Part shown: positions 1 to 5,618 of the stretch, piece after piece | Numbering within the stretch: position 1 is the first letter of the stretch | Layout: each line of letters opens with the position of its first letter | Assembly (NCBI GenBank): GCA_020050895.1 | Contig: JAGVJW010000192.1 | Location: 1-5,964 of the forward strand | DNA: 5,964 nucleotides | Reading direction: 5' to 3' | Source of the DNA: a bacterium | GTDB taxonomy: Bacteria > Bacteroidota > Ignavibacteria > Kapaibacteriales > Kapaibacteriaceae | Position numbers and translations under genes: made by a program | Notes under the pieces: model-generated | Told to the model about the DNA's origin: nothing | What the model saw: the letters and a program-made list of their open reading frames with translations, nothing else | Database searches by the model: none

Positions 1-37
1 AATCGAACGTTGTGTCATGTCTGTCTAATACCGATCA

Positions 38-664
38 CTAATCACGATTAATAATATATCCGTCGCTTCTAATTATACGTTGCACTGTTTCCGCCTTTTG
101 TATTGCAGGAATAATTTCTGCCAAATGATCTCGCAACATTTCCAATCGCAAATTTTCAGAATTCATTTCCAGAAGCTGTTGTTTTTGTTCACTAGTCAAA
201 CCTGATTTAGGAGCCATCAGGAATGCAGGAGATTTATCGCCAATTGTTTCAGCATCGAATACCGGACCGCTTTCTCCATAGACAAGCTCAATAATCTGAT
301 TGTACATTTCGGCACACGAAGCAACTAGCAGTGGATCGGTTGGACCTTCGTCGTCAGTGATGGGCTCCGTTTCGCCGACAACATACGTATGCTGATCTTC
401 GTGAACATTAAGAAGACGGAAGCGGTTTACTCCTTCGATTATTACGTTAATGCGTCCGTCTGGGAACCGTTCTGTAACCGATGCCACCCTAGCCGTGCAC
501 CCAACGGTATGCAGATGTCCCTGTTCTACAAGATTTATTCCAAACTCTGAACCTTGTGTTATGCACTCGTTAATAAGAGCCCTGTAGCGCGGCTCATAGA
601 TGTGAAGTGGAACCTGCGAGTGCGGGAAGAGAACAATATTCAGTGGGAAGAGGCCCAGCGTCAT
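38..664 (-). CDS. Stand-alone LON substrate-binding-domain protein
   Basis: A 208-residue protein made of the N-terminal LON (PUA-like) domain and a helical tail, without the AAA+ ATPase or protease parts of Lon itself. Diagnostic stretches are LGLFPLNIVLFP (3-14), VPLHIYEPRYRALI (18-31), DGRINVIIEGVNRFRLL (69-85), which holds the conserved GxxRF, and a long C-terminal helical region ending in QKAETVQRIIRSD. The family is common, is annotated as LON peptidase substrate-binding domain protein, and its role is poorly known; substrate or peptide recognition in protein quality control is a reasonable guess. It starts 15 bases after the SOD stop with only a weak GGAC before the ATG, so it is likely co-transcribed with SOD. 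The 37 bases beyond its stop, up to the window edge, show no hairpin plus U-run terminator and no start of another gene. Confidence 0.9.
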   Translation of the reverse strand: MTLGLFPLNIVLFPHSQVPLHIYEPRYRALINECITQGSEFGINLVEQGHLHTVGCTARVASVTERFPDGRINVIIEGVNRFRLLNVHEDQHTYVVGETEPITDDEGPTDPLLVASCAEMYNQIIELVYGESGPVFDAETIGDKSPAFLMAPKSGLTSEQKQQLLEMNSENLRLEMLRDHLAEIIPAIQKAETVQRIIRSDGYIINRD

Positions 665-679
665 CGCAGTGTCCGATTT

Positions 680-1300
680 TTACTTGAATTTTTTGTAGCG
701 GTCGTTGATTCGTCCCCAGTGCAAATTGTTAATGAAATTATCGATATACTTTGCCCGGCCCGGACCATCCTTGTGGTAGTATGCATGTTCGAAAACATCG
801 CATGAAATAATGGGAATACCTCCCCAGATTGCTCCGTAGTGATGTTCATCAACAAGCACATTGAGTAGGCGTCCAGAGTACAATTTGTCGAGACAAAGCA
901 CACCCCATCCCGAAAGCTTTGCGGCAACTGCTGTTGCCTTAAAGTCTGCCTTCCAATTATCGAGTGAACCAAACTCCTTTTCAATTGCAGCAGCGATTTC
1001 ATTTCCTTTCGAAGCGTCTCCATCGCCCCCTAACACCTCCCAGTACACATCGTGCAACAGCGTACCGGCATGATTCCATGTCTGCCTACGTTTTAACTCG
1101 CCAAACTCACTCCAGTTGCCGTTCGCAGCAGCTTTATCGGCATTAGGAAGTGCTGCTTCAATTTTATTAAGAAACGTTACATAACCTTTGTGGTGTGTAT
1201 TGTAGTGCCAGTCAGTTGTTTCAGCCGAGACAACACCCTTCAGCAATTCCTTTGCCTCATCGTCTGAATACGGGCGCGGATTAAACTTCCATTCAAACAT
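680..1300 (-). CDS. Fe/Mn-family superoxide dismutase
   Basis: Converts superoxide to oxygen and hydrogen peroxide; 206 residues, the normal length, with no signal peptide, so cytoplasmic. Metal ligands by alignment to E. coli FeSOD (His26, His73, Asp156, His160) are His32 in WHYNTHHKGY, His83 in HDVYW, Asp168 and His172 in CDVFEHAYYH. Tyr40 matches the gateway Tyr34. The C-terminal NNLHWGRINDRY matches the usual NxxNW segment. The second-sphere position that is Gln in most Mn or Fe enzymes appears to be Gly79 on the N-terminal side and His153 on the C-terminal side, the pattern of His-type enzymes such as those of mycobacteria and archaea, so metal preference cannot be called and could be Fe or cambialistic; sodA/sodB naming is left open. 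It follows sufA by 60 bases and has its own strong ribosome binding site; SOD protects the exposed Fe-S clusters that the operon builds. Confidence 0.96.
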   Translation of the reverse strand: MFEWKFNPRPYSDDEAKELLKGVVSAETTDWHYNTHHKGYVTFLNKIEAALPNADKAAANGNWSEFGELKRRQTWNHAGTLLHDVYWEVLGGDGDASKGNEIAAAIEKEFGSLDNWKADFKATAVAAKLSGWGVLCLDKLYSGRLLNVLVDEHHYGAIWGGIPIISCDVFEHAYYHKDGPGRAKYIDNFINNLHWGRINDRYKKFK

Positions 1301-1306
1301 TTTCTT

Positions 1307-1310
1307 CTCC
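1307..1310 (-). promoter_or_regulatory. Ribosome binding site of the SOD gene
   Basis: GGAG lies 6 bases before the ATG at 1298-1300 in a purine-rich stretch (GGAGAAGAAA). This is the strongest ribosome binding site in the window and fixes the SOD start. Confidence 0.7.
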
Positions 1311-1329
1311 GTTAATTCGTGGATCGTTT

Positions 1330-1348
1330 TTCGTTACTGATTAACAAA
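1330..1348 (-). other. Weak hairpin in the SOD leader
   Basis: In the minus-strand RNA UUUGUUA can pair with UAACGAA around a 5-base loop (AUCAG), with one G-U wobble. The stem is AU-rich with a single G-C pair and is not followed by a U-run, so it does not look like an intrinsic terminator. It may be chance. Confidence 0.2.
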
Positions 1349-1350
1349 GC

Positions 1351-1360
1351 GACAATTGTG
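1351..1360. promoter_or_regulatory. Candidate operator: GACAATTGTG before the SOD gene
   Basis: The 8-base palindrome ACAATTGT (1352-1359) sits right after the sufA stop, about 50 bases before the SOD start. It repeats the GACAATTGT word found before sufA (1781-1789). I did not see the full palindrome anywhere else in the window. It may be a shared site for the Rrf2 regulator or another factor. Confidence 0.3.
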
Positions 1361-1759
1361 CTAAACACCGAACGACGAACCGCAACCACACGTTCGGGTT
1401 GCATTCGGGTTGTTGAACGTGAAGCCTCTGCCCATAAGACCATCGCTGAAATCAAGCGTTATACCCATCAGATAGAACATACTCTTGGGATCGATGAATA
1501 TGTTCACACCATCGGCGTCCAATATCAAGTCGGACTCCTTTCGTGTACCGTCGAAACCAAGTGTATACGACATGCCCGAGCACCCGCCTCCTTTTACACC
1601 AACGCGAAGACCATAGTCTTCGGGAATGTTGTTCTGCGCCCGAAGCTCCTTCACCTGCTCTATGGCCTTGCGGGTGATAGTGATGTTATCGTTAGCGTCT
1701 GTTCCCGTGATTCCTGTTGGGATCGACATGGTGTCTGCTCCAAGAATTGCTACGCTCAT
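1361..1759 (-). CDS. sufA: SufA/IscA/ErpA-type Fe-S cluster carrier (A-type carrier, HesB family)
   Basis: An A-type carrier that takes clusters from the SUF scaffold and passes them to target proteins. The core runs from about residue 26 (ITITRKAIEQVKEL) to the end: LRVGVKGGGCSGMSYTLGF holds Cys60, and TCGCGSSF at the C-terminus holds Cys124 and Cys126, the three conserved ligand cysteines. MGITLDFSDGLMGRGFTFNNPNA (98-120) is also characteristic. sufA, iscA and erpA cannot be told apart by motif alone; the symbol follows from the SUF context. The long reading gives 132 residues from ATG 1757-1759 with no Shine-Dalgarno. A second ATG at residue 11 (1727-1729) has GGAG 8 bases before it and gives 122 residues, closer to common family length, so the shorter start is at least as likely. 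It is separated from the Rrf2 gene by 43 bases carrying a possible operator. Confidence 0.94.
   Translation of the reverse strand: MSVAILGADTMSIPTGITGTDANDNITITRKAIEQVKELRAQNNIPEDYGLRVGVKGGGCSGMSYTLGFDGTRKESDLILDADGVNIFIDPKSMFYLMGITLDFSDGLMGRGFTFNNPNATRTCGCGSSFGV
1738..1741 (-). promoter_or_regulatory. Ribosome binding site favouring the shorter sufA start
   Basis: GGAG on the minus strand lies 8 bases before the in-frame ATG at 1727-1729 (residue 11 of the long reading). The upstream ATG at 1757-1759 has no such sequence in front. Residues 1-10 are outside the conserved domain, so the sequence supports the inner start. Confidence 0.45.
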
Positions 1760-1774
1760 AATGGTGATCTGAAA

Positions 1775-1795
1775 TTAGTGGACAATTGTTAGTGG
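1775..1795. promoter_or_regulatory. Candidate operator: palindrome ACAATTGT flanked by direct repeats, before sufA
   Basis: In the 43-base gap between the Rrf2 stop and sufA, the plus strand reads TTAGTGG (1775-1781), then ACAATTG, then TTAGTGG again (1789-1795), a 14-base repeat period. The palindrome ACAATTGT is at 1782-1789. The same GACAATTGT word occurs in the gap before the SOD gene. Lying directly after an Rrf2 gene, this is a reasonable binding site for that regulator or an internal promoter element, but no standard promoter pair could be made out and the match to a known Rrf2 operator is not shown. Confidence 0.35.
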
Positions 1796-1802
1796 TTATT
1801 AC

Positions 1803-2246
1803 TCAATGCTCAATGATTAAAGGAACAATGGTCTGTGGTGTGAGTTCTGCTACCGTCATACTATTGAACGTAGCAGCAATTCGTTCCTGCAAAATGGATA
1901 AAGGTTCTCGAATCGTGCACGTGCTTAAGACGTTGCAGTTGGCTGTATCGTGGCCATGATGGTCCTGACATTCAACGATTGCCCCACTGCGCCCTTCAAT
2001 TGCTTCGATAACATCTGCAATACTAAGGCACTGCGGTTCCAGCGCAAGCTCGTATCCGCCATGTACTCCGTGAAACGATCGGATGATATTCTTCTGAGCA
2101 AGTTGCTGCAAAACCTTAGCAACAAGTGTCTGAGAAATCTCGAAGCGCGTTGCTATATCTTTTGCCGAGACAACATAGCCCCTTCTCCGTGCCATCTCCT
2201 GCACGGACAACAAAGCATATTCAACACGTTTGGAAAGTTTTAACAT
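1803..2246 (-). CDS. Rrf2-family transcriptional regulator with Cys/His cluster-binding segment (IscR-like)
   Basis: A 147-residue Rrf2 regulator. The N-terminus LKLSKRVEYALLSVQEMA is typical of the family, the helix-turn-helix spans about residues 27-56 (KDIATRFEISQTLVAKVLQQL), and the wing is HGVHGGYEL (59-67), followed by ISIADVIEAIEG-like sequence (LSIADVIEAIEG, 74-85). Three cysteines, Cys93, Cys104 and Cys110, lie where IscR binds its [2Fe-2S] cluster, but spacing is C-x10-C-x5-C instead of C-x5-C-x5-C. The extra residues include His96, His97 and His99, and the IscR ligand His107 aligns with Arg113. Residue 43 is Ala where IscR has Glu43. It likely senses cluster supply and controls this locus, as IscR and SufR-type Rrf2 proteins do elsewhere. 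It lies 17 bases after the reductase gene without an evident Shine-Dalgarno, so it is probably co-transcribed and possibly autoregulating. Confidence 0.92.
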   Translation of the reverse strand: MLKLSKRVEYALLSVQEMARRRGYVVSAKDIATRFEISQTLVAKVLQQLAQKNIIRSFHGVHGGYELALEPQCLSIADVIEAIEGRSGAIVECQDHHGHDTANCNVLSTCTIREPLSILQERIAATFNSMTVAELTPQTIVPLIIEH

Positions 2247-2263
2247 TTACGATGTTTCAATTC

Positions 2264-3400
2264 TCATTGGTCATAGTCTGCAAACACATTTTCTGTGAGA
2301 GGGTGCGACTGACATGTTAACGCATACCCTTCTTCGATCTCATCATCAGAAAGCGCCTCACGCTCATCCATTTTCACACGACCTGAAACAATTTTTGCAC
2401 GACAAGTACAGCATGCCCCAATTTGACATGCATAAGGTGGATCCAAATTGGCTCGCTGTGCAGCAAGTAAAATTGATTCGTCGGGCTGTACTTCGAATTC
2501 ATGCTCTTCGCCGTACAATCTGATCTTCACAACTCGCGAAATAATTTCTTCACGCTGTGAATCTTCCATTGCTGTATTCTTCCTTTCACCGTCTGACATT
2601 TGCATTTCCTTCTCCGTATCCGTCAGTTCTCTCCCGCCCGCTCCAGTTCTATCGAGTGTAAAGTACTCCCGATGAATGTGCTTGTCATCCATTCCATGAT
2701 TGTGCAGCGCCTCTACTACGATGTCCATCATTGCTACGGGACCGCACACGAAGGCCTCGACATCGTTGAACGTTGGCACAAAGTCCATAATTACCCGACG
2801 CACCATGGCATCATCCATGCGGCCCAAGTACTTCGAATTGGATTCGCGTCCTTCTTCTTCAACGATGTTAATGATTTTCAGAGCGTCTCTGTTCTTATCG
2901 GCAAGATCTGCTAGTGTACTGCCAAAAATGATTGAGTCCGCACTTCGATTTGCATAGAACAACGTAACGTGGCTTCTTGGTTCCACCCGCAGAATTGTCT
3001 TAGTTATGGAGAGCACGGGAGTAATGCCACTGCCGCCGGCAAACATCGGGTAATGTTTTTTGTGGTCGGCAGACATCTCCTTCGTAAAATTTCCCATAGG
3101 TGGATACACATCAATCGACATACCGGGGTGAGCGTGTTCATTAAGCCATTGGCTTACAGCACCATCCTTAACTTTTTTTACTGCAATGCACATTGGTTCG
3201 TTATCGGCCGGACTGGAGCACAGAGAATAGTTGCGTCTGTGCTCAACTCCGTCTACTATTGTGCGTACAGTGAGGTACTGTCCAGCCTTATACAAAAACA
3301 CTGGCTTCAGATCATCAGGTACGTTAAATGTAAGCGAGATGGTATCTGGCGTTTCCCGCGTAACATCGGCCACCGTAAGCGTATGAAATTGTACTGCCAT
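2264..3400 (-). CDS. FAD/NAD(P) reductase fused to a plant-type [2Fe-2S] ferredoxin domain (PaaE-like)
   Basis: A 378-residue cytoplasmic electron-transfer protein. Residues 1-105 form a flavin-binding barrel with RRNYSLCSSP (55-64), the FAD motif of the ferredoxin-NADP reductase superfamily. Residues 115-250 are the nucleotide-binding half with FAGGSGITPVLS (120-131) and CGPVAMM (219-225). A charged, Met-containing linker (about 251-288) leads to a plant-type ferredoxin domain with cluster ligands Cys325, Cys330, Cys333 and Cys363 (C-x4-C-x2-C-x29-C) and an extra Cys331. Electrons would run NAD(P)H to FAD to [2Fe-2S] to a partner. The arrangement is that of PaaE and of class IA oxygenase reductases, but no oxygenase gene is nearby. 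Its position, coupled to a SufT-like gene and before an Rrf2 gene, suggests a role in supplying electrons to Fe-S assembly; this is inference. Only a weak GGGG precedes the ATG, so coupling to the upstream stop is likely. Confidence 0.93.
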   Translation of the reverse strand: MAVQFHTLTVADVTRETPDTISLTFNVPDDLKPVFLYKAGQYLTVRTIVDGVEHRRNYSLCSSPADNEPMCIAVKKVKDGAVSQWLNEHAHPGMSIDVYPPMGNFTKEMSADHKKHYPMFAGGSGITPVLSITKTILRVEPRSHVTLFYANRSADSIIFGSTLADLADKNRDALKIINIVEEEGRESNSKYLGRMDDAMVRRVIMDFVPTFNDVEAFVCGPVAMMDIVVEALHNHGMDDKHIHREYFTLDRTGAGGRELTDTEKEMQMSDGERKNTAMEDSQREEIISRVVKIRLYGEEHEFEVQPDESILLAAQRANLDPPYACQIGACCTCRAKIVSGRVKMDEREALSDDEIEEGYALTCQSHPLTENVFADYDQ

Positions 3401-3801
3401 TAGTACAACCCCATGGAAAACAGTGCGGCTTCCGACATCATGGTTTTATCCCATGGCGGATCGAATGTGATTTCAACCACAAGGTCCTTGACTCCCTCTA
3501 CATTTCGAACAGCGCGTTCCACATCGCCTGGCAGAGTCTGTGCCGAAGGACAGTTAGGTGTTGTAAGCGTCATCAGCACATGTGCTGTCTGATCTGCATT
3601 CACCCGCACTTCATAAATAAGTCCAAGTTCGTAAATATCGATAGGGATTTCCGGATCATATACAGTTTTCAGCGCTGTTATAATCCTATCTCTCAGGCTT
3701 TCACCTCCGGTGTCGGTCACAGCTCCGGTTTCCTGCATAGTATCAACTGCCTTTGCAGGTCTCTCTGATTCGACATTCTCAAAATTGCGATTCTCATTCA
3801 C
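3400..3801 (-). CDS. sufT: SufT-like MIP18/DUF59 family Fe-S maturation protein
   Basis: A small MIP18 (DUF59) protein of 133 residues. Members in SUF operons (SufT) help mature or deliver Fe-S clusters. Residues 35-133 form the domain: a helix (LRDRIITALKTVYDPEIPID), DIYELGLIYEV, a strand rich in branched residues, then LTTPNCPSAQTLP with the single conserved Cys84, and the late FDPPWDKTMMSEAA stretch. PaaD of the phenylacetate oxygenase is related but has an extra Cys-rich C-terminal part, which is absent here. The first ~33 residues are polar and not part of the domain. The start used is GTG (3799-3801), with GAAGAG 9 bases before it; an ATG at residue 22 (3736-3738) is an alternative that keeps the whole domain. 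It follows sufE by 24 bases and overlaps the reductase start by one base (TAATG). Family is certain, while the exact role rests on context. Confidence 0.88.
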   Translation of the reverse strand: MNENRNFENVESERPAKAVDTMQETGAVTDTGGESLRDRIITALKTVYDPEIPIDIYELGLIYEVRVNADQTAHVLMTLTTPNCPSAQTLPGDVERAVRNVEGVKDLVVEITFDPPWDKTMMSEAALFSMGLY

Positions 3802-3825
3802 ATCAAAATTCTCTTCGAACTTGCT

Positions 3826-4347
3826 TCACTGTCTGTGTAGTTCTCGGGCTCGTTTCCTCTCTTCATCAATCCTTCCATACGCAATTGCATACAGATGTAT
3901 TTGCTTCATCATACTTGCGAGTCCATTTGTTCGGTTCACTGTGAGGTGCTGATCCAATCCAAGTTGTTGTATAAAGTCCGGTGATACGCCAAGTATTTCC
4001 TGAGGTGTTCTATCGTTGTATATCTTCATCAAGATTGCAATCAGCCCCTTAACAATCGCTGCATCACTATCTGCCTCGAAATGTATTACTTCAGACCCAT
4101 CGTCTTTGTGTCCGTGTGTTCCGCCATCCACGGTTCCCTGTGCTCCCGCTTCGGCACGTCCCTGCTCGCCTGCAAAGAGCCAAACCTGAGACTGGCATCC
4201 GCTCACCTTGTATTTGTCCATGCGGTGCTCTTCTGGGTATTCCGGGAGCGCACGGCCTAATGCGATGATATGAGCATACCGATCCTCCCAATCTGGGATT
4301 GCAGCAAACTCATCAACGAGTTTTCGGATTGTATCGGTGCTTGTCAT
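3826..4347 (-). CDS. sufE: SufE, sulfur acceptor for SufS
   Basis: Accepts the persulfide from SufS, stimulates its activity, and passes sulfur to SufB. The protein has 173 residues against about 138 in E. coli SufE. Family features: an N-terminal helix region with WEDRYAHIIALGRALP (20-35), DKYKVSGCQSQVW (44-56) with the persulfide-carrying Cys51, and DSDAAIVKGLIAILM (93-107), followed by TPQEILG and LTVNRTNGL. Most of the extra length is a Gly/Ala/His/Asp-rich insert at about residues 60-86, between the strand after Cys51 and the strand leading to DSDAA, plus a charged C-terminal tail (EERKRARELHRQ). The insert keeps the frame and both flanks are well conserved, so the gene looks intact. AAGGA lies 7 bases before the ATG, and the start overlaps the sufS stop. 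It is the first gene in the window with a good ribosome binding site of its own. Confidence 0.95.
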   Translation of the reverse strand: MTSTDTIRKLVDEFAAIPDWEDRYAHIIALGRALPEYPEEHRMDKYKVSGCQSQVWLFAGEQGRAEAGAQGTVDGGTHGHKDDGSEVIHFEADSDAAIVKGLIAILMKIYNDRTPQEILGVSPDFIQQLGLDQHLTVNRTNGLASMMKQIHLYAIAYGRIDEERKRARELHRQ

Positions 4348-5618
4348 GAAAGCATCCTTACTGCCTTTCCGACGCTCTTAATAAGGGCGTCGATTTCACT
4401 GAGCGTGGTGTAAACCCCTGTCGAGGCACGGGCAGTAGAACCAACGCCAAAGCGTTTCATCAATGGCATTGTACAATGGTGGCCAATGCGAAGTGCTACA
4501 CCTTGTTCATCGCACAGTACTCCGATGTCGCTAGCATGGATGCCATCGACTACAAATGAAACAATTCCAATCTTGTCCGGAGCGTTACCGATTATTCGTA
4601 ATCCCTTGATTGCCGACAACCCTTCTGTGGCACGTTGAAGAAGCGTCTGTTCGTATTTGGCAATGGCATTGTGGTCCAAACCAATGAACCATTCCAATGC
4701 GGCACCTAATCCAACAGCACCTTCAATGTTTTGTGTACCAGCCTCGAAGCGATATGGGAGATCGTTGTAGGTAGTACCCTCGAAACTAACCGAAGCTATC
4801 ATTGAACCTCCTCCCTGGTAAGGGGACATGGCACTCATGATCTCGGCTCTGCCGTATAGTGCTCCAACGCCCGTTGGACCGTACAGTTTATGCGCCGAGA
4901 AGGCATAGAAGTCGCAATCGATGTCCTGTACATCAACCTTCAGATGGGCCACTGCCTGTGCCCCGTCGATGAATGTGGTAATACCCCGATGCCGCGCGAG
5001 AGCGCAAATGGTTTTCACATCATTGATTGTACCTAACGTATTACTAACATGATTTACAGCTATTAACTTTGTCTTGTTGTTTATCAACTCCGTCAGAGCA
5101 TCTAAATCGAGAGTTCCATTGTCTAACACAGGCAGAACACGTAAGGTGGCTCCCTTTCTCTGGCAGAGCATCTGCATAGGCACTATCACAGCATGATGAT
5201 CCATTTCGGAAACGATGATTTCATCGCCGCTCTTAACATTATCATCGCCCCAAGCCGATGCAACTAAATTGACAGCTTCGGTTGTTCCCCTCGTGTAAAT
5301 AATTTCTTCGGAATAGGGTGCATTAATAAACGCTTGAATTCGACTCCGCGTGAGTTCGAACAGTCTTGTTGCCTCTGTAGCTAATGCATGTCCACCGCGA
5401 TGAACGTTACTGTGGCTGTGGAGAAGGTAATCTGTGGTGGCATTAATGACGGAAATTGGACGTTGCGTTGTTGCCGCATTGTCCAAATACACTAACGGCA
5501 CAGAACCATGGATTCTCTGAGTGAGAATGGGAAATTCGTTACGCAGAGCGCTCAGATTAAAGGCGTTGTCTGCACTTGCCGCGGGGGCGAAACCAGCATC
5601 GGCGTTTGATGTGTTCAT
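4344..5618 (-). CDS. sufS: SufS, group II cysteine desulfurase
   Basis: PLP-dependent cysteine desulfurase (L-cysteine to L-alanine plus enzyme-bound persulfide), the sulfur source for the SUF scaffold. All key parts are visible in 424 residues: YLDNAATTQRP (44-54), RGTTEAVNL (110-118) around the cofactor phosphate, EMDHH (138-142) with the PLP-stacking His, DGAQAVAH (218-225), SAHKLYGPTG with the Schiff-base Lys244, FEAGTQNIEG (291-300), and the active-site Cys382 in RIGHHCTMPLM. The short loop around the Cys is that of SufS (group II) rather than NifS/IscS. Arg397 in ARAST is the expected substrate carboxylate binder. The N-terminus carries an Ala-rich stretch of about 20 residues before the family core. 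The start overlaps the sufD stop by ATGA and no Shine-Dalgarno is visible, so translation is probably coupled. The stop overlaps the sufE start by another ATGA, which fits SufS-SufE acting as a pair. Confidence 0.97.
   Translation of the reverse strand: MNTSNADAGFAPAASADNAFNLSALRNEFPILTQRIHGSVPLVYLDNAATTQRPISVINATTDYLLHSHSNVHRGGHALATEATRLFELTRSRIQAFINAPYSEEIIYTRGTTEAVNLVASAWGDDNVKSGDEIIVSEMDHHAVIVPMQMLCQRKGATLRVLPVLDNGTLDLDALTELINNKTKLIAVNHVSNTLGTINDVKTICALARHRGITTFIDGAQAVAHLKVDVQDIDCDFYAFSAHKLYGPTGVGALYGRAEIMSAMSPYQGGGSMIASVSFEGTTYNDLPYRFEAGTQNIEGAVGLGAALEWFIGLDHNAIAKYEQTLLQRATEGLSAIKGLRIIGNAPDKIGIVSFVVDGIHASDIGVLCDEQGVALRIGHHCTMPLMKRFGVGSTARASTGVYTTLSEIDALIKSVGKAVRMLS
4355..4359 (-). promoter_or_regulatory. 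Ribosome binding site of sufE
   Basis: On the minus strand AAGGA sits 7 bases before the sufE ATG and inside the end of sufS. Together with the ATGA overlap it supports this start and suggests that SufE can be made by both coupled and fresh initiation. Confidence 0.6.

Noticed and set aside
661..1023. Minus-strand open frame of 120 codons overlapping SOD in another frame
   Set aside because: It is an out-of-frame reading of the SOD gene, whose own frame has all metal ligands and a strong ribosome binding site.
1330..1348. Transcription terminator between sufA and SOD
   Set aside because: The stem is weak and AU-rich and no U-run follows it on the transcribed strand.
1391..1412. Tandem TTCGGGTTG words near the end of sufA
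   Set aside because: They lie in the coding sequence for the conserved NPNATRTCGC end and are explained by codon use.
1319..1792. Plus-strand open frame of 157 codons over sufA and its flanks
   Set aside because: It lies antisense to a clearly conserved carrier gene, its translation resembles no family I know, and it is Cys- and Arg-rich as random frames are.
2969..3403. Plus-strand open frame of 144 codons over the reductase gene
   Set aside because: Complement of a conserved flavin/NAD(P) domain; no ribosome binding site or recognisable domain.
2264..3801. Reading the DUF59 and reductase genes as paaD and paaE of the phenylacetate oxygenase
   Set aside because: The DUF59 protein lacks the Cys-rich C-terminal part of PaaD, no paaABC genes adjoin on either side, and the pair sits directly between sufE and an Rrf2 gene.
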